Source: Chloroflexota bacterium
GTDB taxonomy: Bacteria > Chloroflexota > Anaerolineae > Aggregatilineales > UBA2796
Direction: 5' to 3'
Length of the DNA stretch: 13,975 nt
Assembly: GCA_017743585.1 (NCBI GenBank)
Contig: JAGHYP010000045.1
Coordinates: 1 to 13,975, forward strand
A model generated the notes under the pieces. It saw only the letters and a program-made list of their open reading frames with translations. It did not search any database and was not told the DNA's origin. Each line of letters starts with the position of its first letter. The stretch's first letter is position 1. Below are positions 1 to 7,662 of the stretch, one piece after another. Position numbers and translations under genes: made by a program.

Positions 1-2
1 GG

Positions 3-689
3 AACAAGCTGCTCGCCGCGCTCAAGCTGAGGCGGCGCGAAGAGACGCAAGTGGTCAGCGTCACGCCGCCTAGCGCGGCGCCACCTACGCAGCCCGCAAT
101 CCCGTCGCCGCCTGCTACAGCGCAGCCGAGCGCGCCGCGCACTGACACGCTGCCCAGTCAGCCTGCTGCGCAGCAAACGCCGCCGCAGCCGTCAGTCGCC
201 ATTCCAGTGGATGTTCGGCGCGGAATGCCCAAAGACGCTGAACAGATTGCACAAGTGCTGAACCGAATGCTCGGCAGGAACATGTCACGCATGGATGTGC
301 TGACGGCGTTCGGCGAGAAGTCTTACTTGCTGGCTGAGATCAACGGCGCGATCGTGGGCTTGACGGGCTTTCAGGTCGAGAACTTGGTCGCGCGCGTGGA
401 TGAGTTCCTCTTGCTGCCCGAAGCGCCTATTGGGCCTGTCGCGCGTGCGCTCATTCAAGCAGTCGAGAACGCCTCAAAAGAGCTGCAGAGCGAGATCGGT
501 TTCGTCTACCTGCCCTTGGACGCCGCTGCGCAAGTTGTGCAAATCTTCTTGGCAAGCGGCTACGAGCGCGTAGAGCTTGAGGCGATCCAAGTGCTGGCTT
601 GGCGCGAAGCGGCGCAAGAATCGCAGCCGCCGAACACGCAAATCTTCGCCAAAAAGCTGCGCCCCGATCGCGTTTTGAAGCCTGTTTGA
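3..689 (+). CDS. GNAT-like N-acetyltransferase domain protein, 5' end outside window
   Basis: The frame is open from the window edge to the TGA at 687-689, so the protein probably starts upstream. The edge residues NKLLAALKLRRREETQ look like a real amphipathic helix. A GTG at 51 is the first start-type codon inside the window (212 residues), with only a weak AGAG upstream. Counted from that GTG, residues 5-52 are a Pro/Ala/Gln-rich disordered linker. Residues about 53-187 resemble a GNAT fold: VRRGMPKDAEQIAQVL (strand and helix 1), YLLAEINGAIVGLTGF (central strands), then an IGPVARALIQAV helix and an FLASGYERVE end segment. The acetyl-CoA loop is degenerate: Gly is present but the usual Q/R-x-x-G-x-G/A pattern is not. 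The substrate cannot be told. It is followed 22 nt later by a small membrane-protein gene on the same strand. The family call is moderately sure; catalytic activity is unproven. Confidence 0.6.
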   Translation, partial: NKLLAALKLRRREETQVVSVTPPSAAPPTQPAIPSPPATAQPSAPRTDTLPSQPAAQQTPPQPSVAIPVDVRRGMPKDAEQIAQVLNRMLGRNMSRMDVLTAFGEKSYLLAEINGAIVGLTGFQVENLVARVDEFLLLPEAPIGPVARALIQAVENASKELQSEIGFVYLPLDAAAQVVQIFLASGYERVELEAIQVLAWREAAQESQPPNTQIFAKKLRPDRVLKPV

Positions 690-711
690 TCTCAGAACGG
701 ATGAAAGGGAT

Positions 712-969
712 ATGGAACGCTTGAAGAAACTGCCCGTGCTTGGCGCGCTGATCGCTTTTGCGGATGCGCGTCCGCGCCTTGCCGCGTGGATTGTCCTCTC
801 GCTCGGCATTGTGATCTTGCTCTTGATTGAGGCGCGCGACGTCGGCCTATTGTTCGGTCAGTGGCTTGCGCTGATCATCGCATCGGTGATCGTGGCAGGG
901 CTGTGCATCTGGATCGTGAGCTGGGAAGACAAAGACGAGGCAGCCGAGGAGTCAGCTGAGAAAAAGTGA
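712..969 (+). CDS. small two-helix membrane protein, unknown function
   Basis: An 85-residue protein that I do not recognise. It has a basic N-terminus (MERLKKL), two hydrophobic segments at about residues 24-39 and 50-70, and a highly charged Glu/Lys tail (WEDKDEAAEESAEKK). Both ends are therefore probably cytoplasmic. The purine-rich AGGGA at 706-710 lies only one base before the ATG at 712. That is too close for a normal Shine-Dalgarno site, so a TTG at 721 (spacing 10) is a possible alternative start. It follows the acetyltransferase-like gene by 22 nt and may be cotranscribed with it. Its last codons and stop form part of the terminator hairpin of the convergent nuo operon. Confidence 0.6.
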   Translation: MERLKKLPVLGALIAFADARPRLAAWIVLSLGIVILLLIEARDVGLLFGQWLALIIASVIVAGLCIWIVSWEDKDEAAEESAEKK

Positions 970-992
970 GGCAGTCGAGTTGACCGCCTCAC
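961..992 (-). terminator. intrinsic terminator of the nuo operon
   Basis: Read on the minus strand, 992-986 (GTGAGGC) pairs with 972-966 (GCCTCAC). Three further inner pairs (984-982 with 976-974) follow one mismatch, and the loop is five bases. The stem is followed directly by TTTTT (965-961). It begins 10 bases after the nuoI stop. On the plus strand no T-tract follows, so it should act only on nuo transcripts. It overlaps the last codons and stop of the convergent membrane-protein gene. Confidence 0.75.
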
Positions 993-1001
993 GCGAGTTG
1001 C

Positions 1002-1496
1002 TCACTTCGGGTCTTCCATGTCGGGGATGGCGCGTGTGTAGACGCCGGGCGGGACGCGCTGCGGCGTGCCGGGCACGCCTTCGGGCGGCGGATCGAGCAG
1101 CATCTCCTTGGTGTAGATCGCGTCGCGGCGGCTTGTGAAGCTGAGCTGATGCTCATGCTCTAAGACAATCGCTTCCGTTGGGCAGGCATCCTCGCAGTAG
1201 CCGCAGAAAATGCAGCGCAGCATGTTTATCTCATAAGTTTTGGCGTAGCGCTCGCCGGGCGAGTAGCGCTCTTCGTCAGTGTTTTCCGCCGCTTCCACCC
1301 AGATTGCGTCGGCTGGACAGGCTGCCGCGCACAGCGAACATCCGATGCACTTCTCCAAGCCGTTCTCGTAGCGCTTCAAGTGATGGCGACCTTTGAAGCG
1401 CTCGCGCAGCGGGCGCTCCGTCTCAGGATAGCTGATCGTCACAGGCTCTGCGCCAACGTACTTGATCGTCGTCAGCAAGCCTCTGATGATGTCCAT
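1002..1496 (-). CDS. nuoI: NADH-quinone oxidoreductase subunit I
   Basis: NuoI carries two 4Fe-4S clusters (N6a and N6b) that pass electrons from the NuoG side to cluster N2 in NuoB, in the connecting module of complex I at the cytoplasmic membrane face. The 164-residue product has two full ferredoxin motifs: CIGCSLCAAACP (C50, C53, C56, C60) and CIFCGYCEDACP (C95, C98, C101, C105). The N-terminal amphipathic stretch (MDIIRGLLTTIKYV) fits the family's membrane-surface helix. The ATG at 1496 has a GAGGGG ribosome site at 1509-1504 (spacing 7). It is the last gene of the operon, 43 nt after nuoH and just before the terminator. The C-terminal 30 residues are Pro-rich and likely flexible. Confidence 0.96.
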   Translation of the reverse strand: MDIIRGLLTTIKYVGAEPVTISYPETERPLRERFKGRHHLKRYENGLEKCIGCSLCAAACPADAIWVEAAENTDEERYSPGERYAKTYEINMLRCIFCGYCEDACPTEAIVLEHEHQLSFTSRRDAIYTKEMLLDPPPEGVPGTPQRVPPGVYTRAIPDMEDPK

Positions 1497-1539
1497 CTAC
1501 AATCCCCTCACAGACCGATTCATTCCGATAGATCAAGAC

Positions 1540-2886
1540 TCAATCGCCACTTGACTTCGTATCGTCAAGGCGCACAGCGCGCTGCACATTGCGCAACTGG
1601 CGCAGCGTGCCGTTGAATAGCCACACAGGGATCATCAACAAGACGCCGATGGTGCTCAGCACTTGGAAGCCGAAGCCGTGCCGCTCCAGCGCGATGCGCT
1701 CGATGCGCGAAGGCGGTTCATCCTCGCCGGCGCGCCTTTGCAACATCACCGCCGCGATGATCACAGTCGCCACGCCGCCGCTGATCCACGCCACAGCGCC
1801 TGCCGCTTGTCCAAAGGCATCGCCGACCAACACCGCGAGCGCCGTCCAGCCGGCTGCCACCAACGCCAGCGGAAACAACACTTTCCAGCCGAGCGCCATC
1901 AGACGGTCGTAGCGGATGCGCGGCAAGGTCGCGCGCAGCCAGATCATGCCGAGCAAGAACAGCACGACCTTCACGGCGTATACAATCGGGCCGAGAATTG
2001 GAAGCTGGTCCACTAAGATGAAATGATAGCCGCCGAAGAAGAGCGCGACCGCAATCATGCTGACCGAGATCATGCTGATGTACTCTGCCATGAAGAACAG
2101 CGCGAACTTCATCCCGCTGTACTCAGTGTGGTAGCCTGCGGTCAGCTCCTGCTCCGCTTCAGGCAGGTCGAAAGGCGCGCGGTTCACTTCTGCCAAGAGC
2201 GCGATCAGCAAGATGATCGCCGCGACAGGGTTCTGGAAGACGTACCAGCCGAGAATGGACGGCGACGCCTGCGAATCGATGATCGTCTGCAAGCTCATCG
2301 AGCCTGTGATGATGATCGGAATGGACATGCTGACGCCGAGGCTCAGCTCATAGCTGACCATCTGAGCTGAGGCGCGCAAGCCGCCCAGCATCGAGTACTT
2401 GTTGTTGCTCGCCCAGCCCGCCAGCACGATGCCATACGTGCCTAAGCTGAACCATGCCAGCAAGAACAACACTCCGACATTCACATCGGTCAGGCCGAGC
2501 GGCACGCGATACCACAGCCCATCAAACCACGGGATGAGCAGCGGCGGGCCGAGCGGCACGACCGCCACGACCATGACGGACGGGATGACTTTCAGGACAG
2601 GCGCCATCCAAAAGATGACGCGATCGGCATTGGTCGGCGTCACGTCTTCTTTGAAGAAGAGCTTGATGGCGTCGGCGATTGGGAACAGCAAGCCGAACGG
2701 ACCGGCGCGATTCGGGCCGATCCGATTCTGGATGAAGGCGATGAAGCGCCGCTCGAGCAATGTGGTGTAGGCGAAGCCTGTCAGCAGCGTCAGGAAGATC
2801 AGCACACTGATGACTACAGCCCGTATCACGGTGCAGCCGCTCGAGGCAGCGCACTCCACAATCAGGTTCGGATCAACGTTAAACAT
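1540..2886 (-). CDS. nuoH: NADH-quinone oxidoreductase subunit H
   Basis: NuoH is the membrane subunit that forms much of the quinone chamber and links the peripheral arm to the proton-pumping arm. Signature loops are present: LLERRFIAFIQNRIGPNRAG (residues 43-62), ADAIKLFFKED (71-81) and AEVNRAPFDLPEAEQEL (232-248). I choose the ATG at 2886 (MFNVDPN, 448 residues). The reading frame stays open to 2931, but those extra 15 codons lie inside nuoG and look unlike a NuoH start. With this start the gene overlaps nuoG by 8 nt, which suggests translational coupling. The classical NuoH fold ends near WKVLFPLALV (334-343). About 100 further residues follow, with two more hydrophobic segments (about 360-382 and 407-425) separated by a charged stretch. 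Confidence 0.96.
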   Translation of the reverse strand: MFNVDPNLIVECAASSGCTVIRAVVISVLIFLTLLTGFAYTTLLERRFIAFIQNRIGPNRAGPFGLLFPIADAIKLFFKEDVTPTNADRVIFWMAPVLKVIPSVMVVAVVPLGPPLLIPWFDGLWYRVPLGLTDVNVGVLFLLAWFSLGTYGIVLAGWASNNKYSMLGGLRASAQMVSYELSLGVSMSIPIIITGSMSLQTIIDSQASPSILGWYVFQNPVAAIILLIALLAEVNRAPFDLPEAEQELTAGYHTEYSGMKFALFFMAEYISMISVSMIAVALFFGGYHFILVDQLPILGPIVYAVKVVLFLLGMIWLRATLPRIRYDRLMALGWKVLFPLALVAAGWTALAVLVGDAFGQAAGAVAWISGGVATVIIAAVMLQRRAGEDEPPSRIERIALERHGFGFQVLSTIGVLLMIPVWLFNGTLRQLRNVQRAVRLDDTKSSGD

Positions 2887-5359
2887 GCTCTGCGACCTGC
2901 ACTTTCTCCACAACGGCGCTGACCGGCACATCTGGCACGAGGACGCCCAGATGACGTGCCACCAAGACCGCGCCTTTCGGCACGTTGACTGCCACGCGCG
3001 CCTTCAACGTGACGGCGCGCCCGGCAAAACGCACTTGCACCTGATCGCCTTCGGCGATCTCCAGCGCCTTGGCGTCTTCCCAGTTCAGCATGGCGTATGG
3101 CGCAGGGATGTGCGAATGCATCAGAGCGGCGCTGGCCGCAAAGGCCGGCTTTCGGTCGTATAGTTCAGTGATCGGCACCAGCAGCAGCTCGCCTTCGCCT
3201 AGCTCAGGCAATGCGACTTCAGGCACAGGCGCTACTTGCACTGCCTCGCCGCGCTCAGCTGCCGTCGCCCATTGCACCCCTAGACCGCCCTTGTTCTCGT
3301 AAGCTGTGCCGCCATAGTAAAGGTTTGCGCCGCCGACATCTGGGAACTGCTTCTCGACCTTCGCAAGGTTCGGGTAGCTCATCTGCACGTAAAGCGGCAC
3401 GTGCTGCGTGATTCTCTGCATGACGGCGGCTGCTGAGAGCTTCGGCTTCGGCCCGCCTAGCAAGTGGTTGATCTCAGCGAAGACTTTCCAGTCAGGGCGC
3501 GTGTGCTCGAGCGGCGTCTGCGCTGTGTAGAAGCGCTGGACGCGGCGCTCGCCGCTGGTGAAGGTGCCGTCGCGCTCGGCGAAGCTCTGGCGCGGCAGGA
3601 CGACGTCCGCTTGTGCCGCTGTCTCCGTCATGAACAGCTCTGAGACGACGAGGAAGGTCTCTTTTGCCTGCGAGAGCGCCGCAGCGCTTAGCGCGTCGCC
3701 GCCTAGCAGATCGGCATCGGCGAGGAACAGCACTTTGGGCGGCTCCGCCAAGATCAGCTCTGTCGCCTCAGCCGAGTAGCCCAGATCGAAAGCGCCTTGC
3801 GTGTTCGCGCCCGCCCAGACGCTGATCAGACCGTTGTTCGGCCTGCCATAGTGACCTGTCTCGATCAGTTTGTTGGCAGCCGCTTGCATCAAGGCGGCGT
3901 GCGCAGCGCGATTCATGCCTTCCCCGCCGACCAGCATGATCACGTTGTTCAGCCCTTCGAGGTTGAGCGCGTTCAGCGCGGCGATCTCGCCGCCATAGCG
4001 CGGACGGATGATATCGCCCTTGTGCCTCACGAAGCGATCCAGCTTCGTGTAACGGGCGTTGATTGTGATCAAGCGGGCGCCGCGATCAGCCGCGACTTTT
4101 GTGCGCAGATACCAGATCGGCGCTTCCTCTTCAAGATCAGTGGCGATCACAACAATGGCGTCGCCTTTGCCCAGCTCTTTGAAGTTCGTGCCGACGCCAA
4201 CGCCGACTGCCGCCACTTGCGCCGCGCCTGTCAAGCGATATGGGTAGACGCCCAGGCGGGTGCCGCCGGCGCGCTCCACCAGCTGACGCAGCTCCCACAA
4301 ATCCTCGTTCGAGAGCATGCCGCCTGCAATAGCGCCGACGCTGCCGTTCGCAGCTCGCACATGCTCTGCGATCACGCTCAGCGCTCTCTCCCACGTGGCA
4401 GGCACCAGCCTTCCGTTGTGACGCACCAGCGGACGATTGAGCCGCTCAGCATGGCGCGCATGGTGATGCCCGAAGCGCCCCTTATCGCAAATCCAAATCT
4501 CGTTCACGCTCTCGTGCTGGCGCGGCATGATGCGCTTGATCACGATCTTGCCGCCTGCTTCGCGATCCAAGCGCGTGCTGGCGCTGATATTGCAGCCAAC
4601 GGGGCAATGCGGACAGATGCTCGGCACTTCGGTCAGCTCCCAAGGGCGCGCGCCAAAGCGGAAATCGGCTGTGGTGAGCGCGCCGACTGGGCAGATATCT
4701 GTCGTGTTGCCGCTGAAATAAGTATCGAACGGCGGATTGCTTGTGGTCACGATCTGCAGGCGGCGTCCGCGCTCATAGAAGGCGAGGACAGCATCGCCGA
4801 CGTATTCTTCTTGGAAGCGCGTGCAGCGCGCGCACTGAATGCAGCGCTCGCGGTCGAGGAAGATCAGATCGCCGAGCGGGTAATGCTTGTCGAGGTGTAT
4901 CTTGTCATCGAAGACAAAGCGGCTCTCGCCAGCGCCATGCCGCATGGTCAAGTTCTGCAGCGGGCACTCGCCGCCTTTATCGCAGATCGGGCAATCTAGC
5001 GGATGGCTGGTCAGGAGGAACTCGATGATGTCATCGCGAGCGGCCTTGACCGCTTCAGAAGTCGTGCGCACCGCCATGCCGTCAGCGACAGTTTGTGTGC
5101 AAGCAGTGGTGAGCTTCGGCTGCCAGCGCACTTTGAGCTTGCCGTTCTCATCGGTCAGCGGCGCGCCTGTTGCGCGATCCATCTCGACTTGCCCCAGCTC
5201 GACGAGGCACATGCGGCACATGCCAACAGGCGCTAGCTTCGGATGATAGCAGAAGACAGGAATGTCGTTCCCATGCAACTTGGCAGCGTCCACGAGGTTC
5301 ATGCCCTTCGGGACGCGGTATTCGATGTCGTCAATGAACAGGCGAACAGTGTCAGCCAT
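2879..5359 (-). CDS. nuoG: NADH-quinone oxidoreductase subunit G
   Basis: NuoG is the large Fe-S subunit of the NADH module; it conducts electrons from NuoF/E toward NuoI. The 826-residue product has these parts in order. A 2Fe-2S ferredoxin domain (N1b: C37, C48, C51, C87). The His/Cys site HPLDCPICDKGGEC (N5: H119, C123, C126, C132). A 4Fe-4S site (N4: C173, C176, C179, C223). A CPHCPVGC...C motif (C249, C252, C256, C291) matching the off-path N7 cluster. A long molybdopterin-oxidoreductase-like domain ends in a dinucleotide-binding-like barrel. The ATG at 5359 has CCTCC (GGAGG on the minus strand) at 5375-5371, spacing 11. It lies 30 nt after the small TPR gene and overlaps the nuoH start. 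Confidence 0.97.
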   Translation of the reverse strand: MADTVRLFIDDIEYRVPKGMNLVDAAKLHGNDIPVFCYHPKLAPVGMCRMCLVELGQVEMDRATGAPLTDENGKLKVRWQPKLTTACTQTVADGMAVRTTSEAVKAARDDIIEFLLTSHPLDCPICDKGGECPLQNLTMRHGAGESRFVFDDKIHLDKHYPLGDLIFLDRERCIQCARCTRFQEEYVGDAVLAFYERGRRLQIVTTSNPPFDTYFSGNTTDICPVGALTTADFRFGARPWELTEVPSICPHCPVGCNISASTRLDREAGGKIVIKRIMPRQHESVNEIWICDKGRFGHHHARHAERLNRPLVRHNGRLVPATWERALSVIAEHVRAANGSVGAIAGGMLSNEDLWELRQLVERAGGTRLGVYPYRLTGAAQVAAVGVGVGTNFKELGKGDAIVVIATDLEEEAPIWYLRTKVAADRGARLITINARYTKLDRFVRHKGDIIRPRYGGEIAALNALNLEGLNNVIMLVGGEGMNRAAHAALMQAAANKLIETGHYGRPNNGLISVWAGANTQGAFDLGYSAEATELILAEPPKVLFLADADLLGGDALSAAALSQAKETFLVVSELFMTETAAQADVVLPRQSFAERDGTFTSGERRVQRFYTAQTPLEHTRPDWKVFAEINHLLGGPKPKLSAAAVMQRITQHVPLYVQMSYPNLAKVEKQFPDVGGANLYYGGTAYENKGGLGVQWATAAERGEAVQVAPVPEVALPELGEGELLLVPITELYDRKPAFAASAALMHSHIPAPYAMLNWEDAKALEIAEGDQVQVRFAGRAVTLKARVAVNVPKGAVLVARHLGVLVPDVPVSAVVEKVQVAEHV

Positions 5360-5389
5360 GTGTAAAAATGCCTCCGACGTGCCAATCCG

Positions 5390-5791
5390 CTATGTTTGCG
5401 AGCAACGCTGCAACCCATATTGCGCGCGATCTGCCAGCAAGCTATGCAGGTAGCCCCAGTCCGTCTCGCCGATGGCTTCGATCAGCAGCAAGCCCTGCCT
5501 GAAATCTTCAGCTGCCTTGTCAAGGTCGCCGAGCGCCAAGCGCACCTCGCCGCGCAGCACGTAGTTTATCGGGTCGTCAGGCGCGGCGGAAATGGCTGCT
5601 GTGAGCGCTGCAAGGCGTTGCAAATGTAGCGTCTCGCGCTTACCTCGCATGGGCTGCGCCGCGCTATCTGCTGCTGTTGGAGGCAGCGCAGCTGGCTCAG
5701 CCGGCGGCGATTCCGAAGTCGGCTCAGGCGCGCCGCCTCCGCCTCCTGTTTCCGCCTCAGGCTCGCTCAGATTGCGCTCAGTCTCAGACAT
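5390..5791 (-). CDS. small TPR-like protein inside the nuo operon
   Basis: A 133-residue protein not known to me as a complex I subunit. Residues 1-50 are disordered (Glu/Pro/Ser/Ala-rich, with five consecutive Gly). Residues about 57-103 form helical pairs of TPR type, best seen in NYVLRGEVRLALGDLDKAAE (75-94), with further helix to about residue 125. There is no signal peptide or membrane segment, so it is probably cytoplasmic. I choose the ATG at 5791 because AAGGAG at 5802-5797 sits 5 bases upstream. A GTG at 5797 in the same frame falls inside that ribosome site. It lies 52 nt after nuoF and 30 nt before nuoG on the same strand. An assembly or scaffold role for the NADH module is inference from position and fold only. 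Confidence 0.72.
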   Translation of the reverse strand: MSETERNLSEPEAETGGGGGAPEPTSESPPAEPAALPPTAADSAAQPMRGKRETLHLQRLAALTAAISAAPDDPINYVLRGEVRLALGDLDKAAEDFRQGLLLIEAIGETDWGYLHSLLADRAQYGLQRCSQT

Positions 5792-5843
5792 CGGCACTCC
5801 TTCGCAGTGTCGCGATCCAGCGTTGCAATCTCAGTCCATGCGC

Positions 5844-7145
5844 TCAGTCGCCTGCGGCAGCCAACGCCGCTGCCTTGCGCGCAGGCGCCTTGACGGCAGG
5901 CTTAGCAGGCTCAACGTAAGCGTAGAACTCATCGCGCCAATACTTCAAGGCGCTCAGCACAGGACTGGTGGCGAAGTCGCCCAGTGCGCACAGACTCTTG
6001 CCTTGCATCTGTTTGGCAACCGACTCGATCAGCTCTACATCAGCGCGCGTCGCCTTGCGGTGGTAGATCGCCGAGAGCCGCTGCTCAAGCCAATACGTGC
6101 CTTCGCGGCACGGCGTGCATTTGCCGCAGCTCTCATGGCGGAAGAACTTGATCATCTTGTAAGCTGCCCAGACCATATCTGTGTCTTCGTCCAAGATGAT
6201 CACAGATGCCGAGCCGAGCGTTGAGCCGAGCGCTGCCACGTCTTCATAGGTCATCGGTGTGTCCAACACCTTGTCGGTGCCGGGCAGCAGCGGGCCAGAT
6301 GCGCCGCTCGGCAGGATTGCCTTGAGCTTCTTGCCGCCGCGCACGCCGCCTGCTATCTCGATCAACTCGCGGAACGTCTTGCCGAGCGGCAATTCGTAGT
6401 TGCCCGGCTTTGCGATGTGTCCACTCACGCAGAAAATCTTCGGCCCAGGCGATTTTTCCGTGCCGATGCTCTTGTACCACGCCGCGCCATTCACGATGAT
6501 CGGCGGCACGTTAGCGAGCGTCTCCACGTTGTTGATGACCGTTGGACGCCCATACAAGCCTGAGACCGCTGGGAACGGCGGACGCACGCGCGGCTGCCCG
6601 AGCTTGCCCTCGATGCTGTTGAGCATCGCGCTCTCTTCGCCGCAAATGTAAGCGCCGGCGCCCCAGTGGACGTAAATCTCGCAGCTCCAGTTCGAGCCGC
6701 CGATGTTCTGCCCGACCCAGCCGCCTGCCCGCGCCTTCTCGATCTCGCGCTCCAGCTGGAAGCCGATATCCCAGAACTCGCCGCGCACGTAAATGTGGAT
6801 CGCAGTCGCCTGAATGGCGTACGCGCAGATCAGAGCGCCTTCGATCAACTGTTGCGTGTTCTTCTCCAAAATCTGACGATCCTTGAAGGTGCCCGGCTCA
6901 GATTCATCGGCGTTGACGACCACGTACTTCGGGCCTTCCACGTCAGGCACGAAGGACCACTTCACGCCCGTTGGGAAGCCCGCGCCGCCGCGTCCGCGCA
7001 AGTTTGAGTCCTTGACGACCGCGATCACCTCTTTCGGCGACATGCTCAGCGCTTTTCTCAGCCCTTCATAGCCGCCATGTTGCACGTAAACTTCGTACGT
7101 GCCGATATTGGGAATATCTTGATCACGCAGCAAGATGTTCGGCAT
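5844..7145 (-). CDS. nuoF: NADH-quinone oxidoreductase subunit F
   Basis: NuoF binds NADH and FMN and holds cluster N3; it is where electrons enter complex I. The 433-residue product is of usual size. It carries the glycine-rich GRGGAGFPTGVKW (51-63), ADESEPGTFKDR (79-90) and GAYICGEESA (164-173) of the flavin/NADH site. The N3 ligands are C340, C343 and C346 in SCGKCTPCREG, plus C386 in SLCALGDF. The start ATG at 7145 is preceded by an AGAGGG-type site that lies within the last codons of the upstream membrane-protein gene; the gap is only 8 nt. The last 23 residues are a Lys/Ala/Pro-rich tail beyond the usual fold. Confidence 0.97.
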   Translation of the reverse strand: MPNILLRDQDIPNIGTYEVYVQHGGYEGLRKALSMSPKEVIAVVKDSNLRGRGGAGFPTGVKWSFVPDVEGPKYVVVNADESEPGTFKDRQILEKNTQQLIEGALICAYAIQATAIHIYVRGEFWDIGFQLEREIEKARAGGWVGQNIGGSNWSCEIYVHWGAGAYICGEESAMLNSIEGKLGQPRVRPPFPAVSGLYGRPTVINNVETLANVPPIIVNGAAWYKSIGTEKSPGPKIFCVSGHIAKPGNYELPLGKTFRELIEIAGGVRGGKKLKAILPSGASGPLLPGTDKVLDTPMTYEDVAALGSTLGSASVIILDEDTDMVWAAYKMIKFFRHESCGKCTPCREGTYWLEQRLSAIYHRKATRADVELIESVAKQMQGKSLCALGDFATSPVLSALKYWRDEFYAYVEPAKPAVKAPARKAAALAAAGD

Positions 7146-7153
7146 GCTTTCTA

Positions 7154-7651
7154 CTATCCCTCTCGACCCGACTCATCACTTTCGTTCGTTCGATCCGTCA
7201 TCCGATCCATCGTCGTCGCCGAGCGCGCAGCAAGTGCGAGGCTGAACGCCACGGCACCGCTCCAGAGCATCGCGCTGAAGCCGCAGACCGCTACCATTGC
7301 ACCGTTATAGAGCGCCATGCTGCCTGCGTAGAGCATTCCCAGCAGTGCCACCAGCATCAGCGCCATGAGCGCCGTGCTGCTGCCGCTCCGCCACGCCGCT
7401 GCGCTGCTCACCAAGCCGATCAACAGCACAGGATAGATCAGCGCATCGCTCAACAATCCGCCCGCGTCGCTCTGCTCCAAGCGCAGCGCCAAACGCCGCA
7501 GATGCGTCATGGTCACCCATGCGGCGTCCTCGCCGCGCGGCGAGCGCCATTGCATGAATAGCAGCGCCCCGAGCGCCAAAGCTGCGCCTAAAAACGCCAA
7601 GACCAACAAACTGCGCAGCGCTTCTAACCCCGGCCACTCCTCAGATGGCAT
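7154..7651 (-). CDS. four-helix membrane protein of unknown function inside the nuo operon
   Basis: A 165-residue protein that I do not recognise. It shows hydrophobic segments at about residues 12-34, 68-88, 93-112 and 117-142, with a polar helical region (about 38-65, LRRLALRLEQSDAGG) between the first two. The tail is hydrophilic (DRMTDRTNESDESGREG). I prefer the ATG at 7651 (MPSEEW); a GTG two codons upstream at 7657 is also possible, and neither has a strong ribosome site. It begins 11 nt after nuoE and ends 8 nt before nuoF, and its 3' end holds the nuoF ribosome site, so it is probably cotranslated with them. A membrane protein between two soluble NADH-module genes is odd. It resembles no core Nuo subunit (not NuoA, J or K by motif). 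Confidence 0.7.
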   Translation of the reverse strand: MPSEEWPGLEALRSLLVLAFLGAALALGALLFMQWRSPRGEDAAWVTMTHLRRLALRLEQSDAGGLLSDALIYPVLLIGLVSSAAAWRSGSSTALMALMLVALLGMLYAGSMALYNGAMVAVCGFSAMLWSGAVAFSLALAARSATTMDRMTDRTNESDESGREG

Positions 7652-7662
7652 AAGCACAGCTT

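Noticed and set aside
2887..2931. Longer nuoH start 15 codons upstream
   Set aside because: The added residues (MCRSAPLWRKCRSQS) lie inside the nuoG C-terminal coding region and do not resemble a NuoH N-terminus; the ATG at 2886 fits better.
3797..4999. 400-codon open frame on the plus strand opposite nuoG
   Set aside because: It is the antisense shadow of a clearly coding nuoG. Its translation is Ala/Arg/His-rich without any recognisable motif, as expected for the complement of GC-rich codons.
5592..6224. 210-codon plus-strand frame opposite nuoF and the small TPR gene
   Set aside because: It spans two well-supported minus-strand genes and the gap between them; the translation shows no domain.
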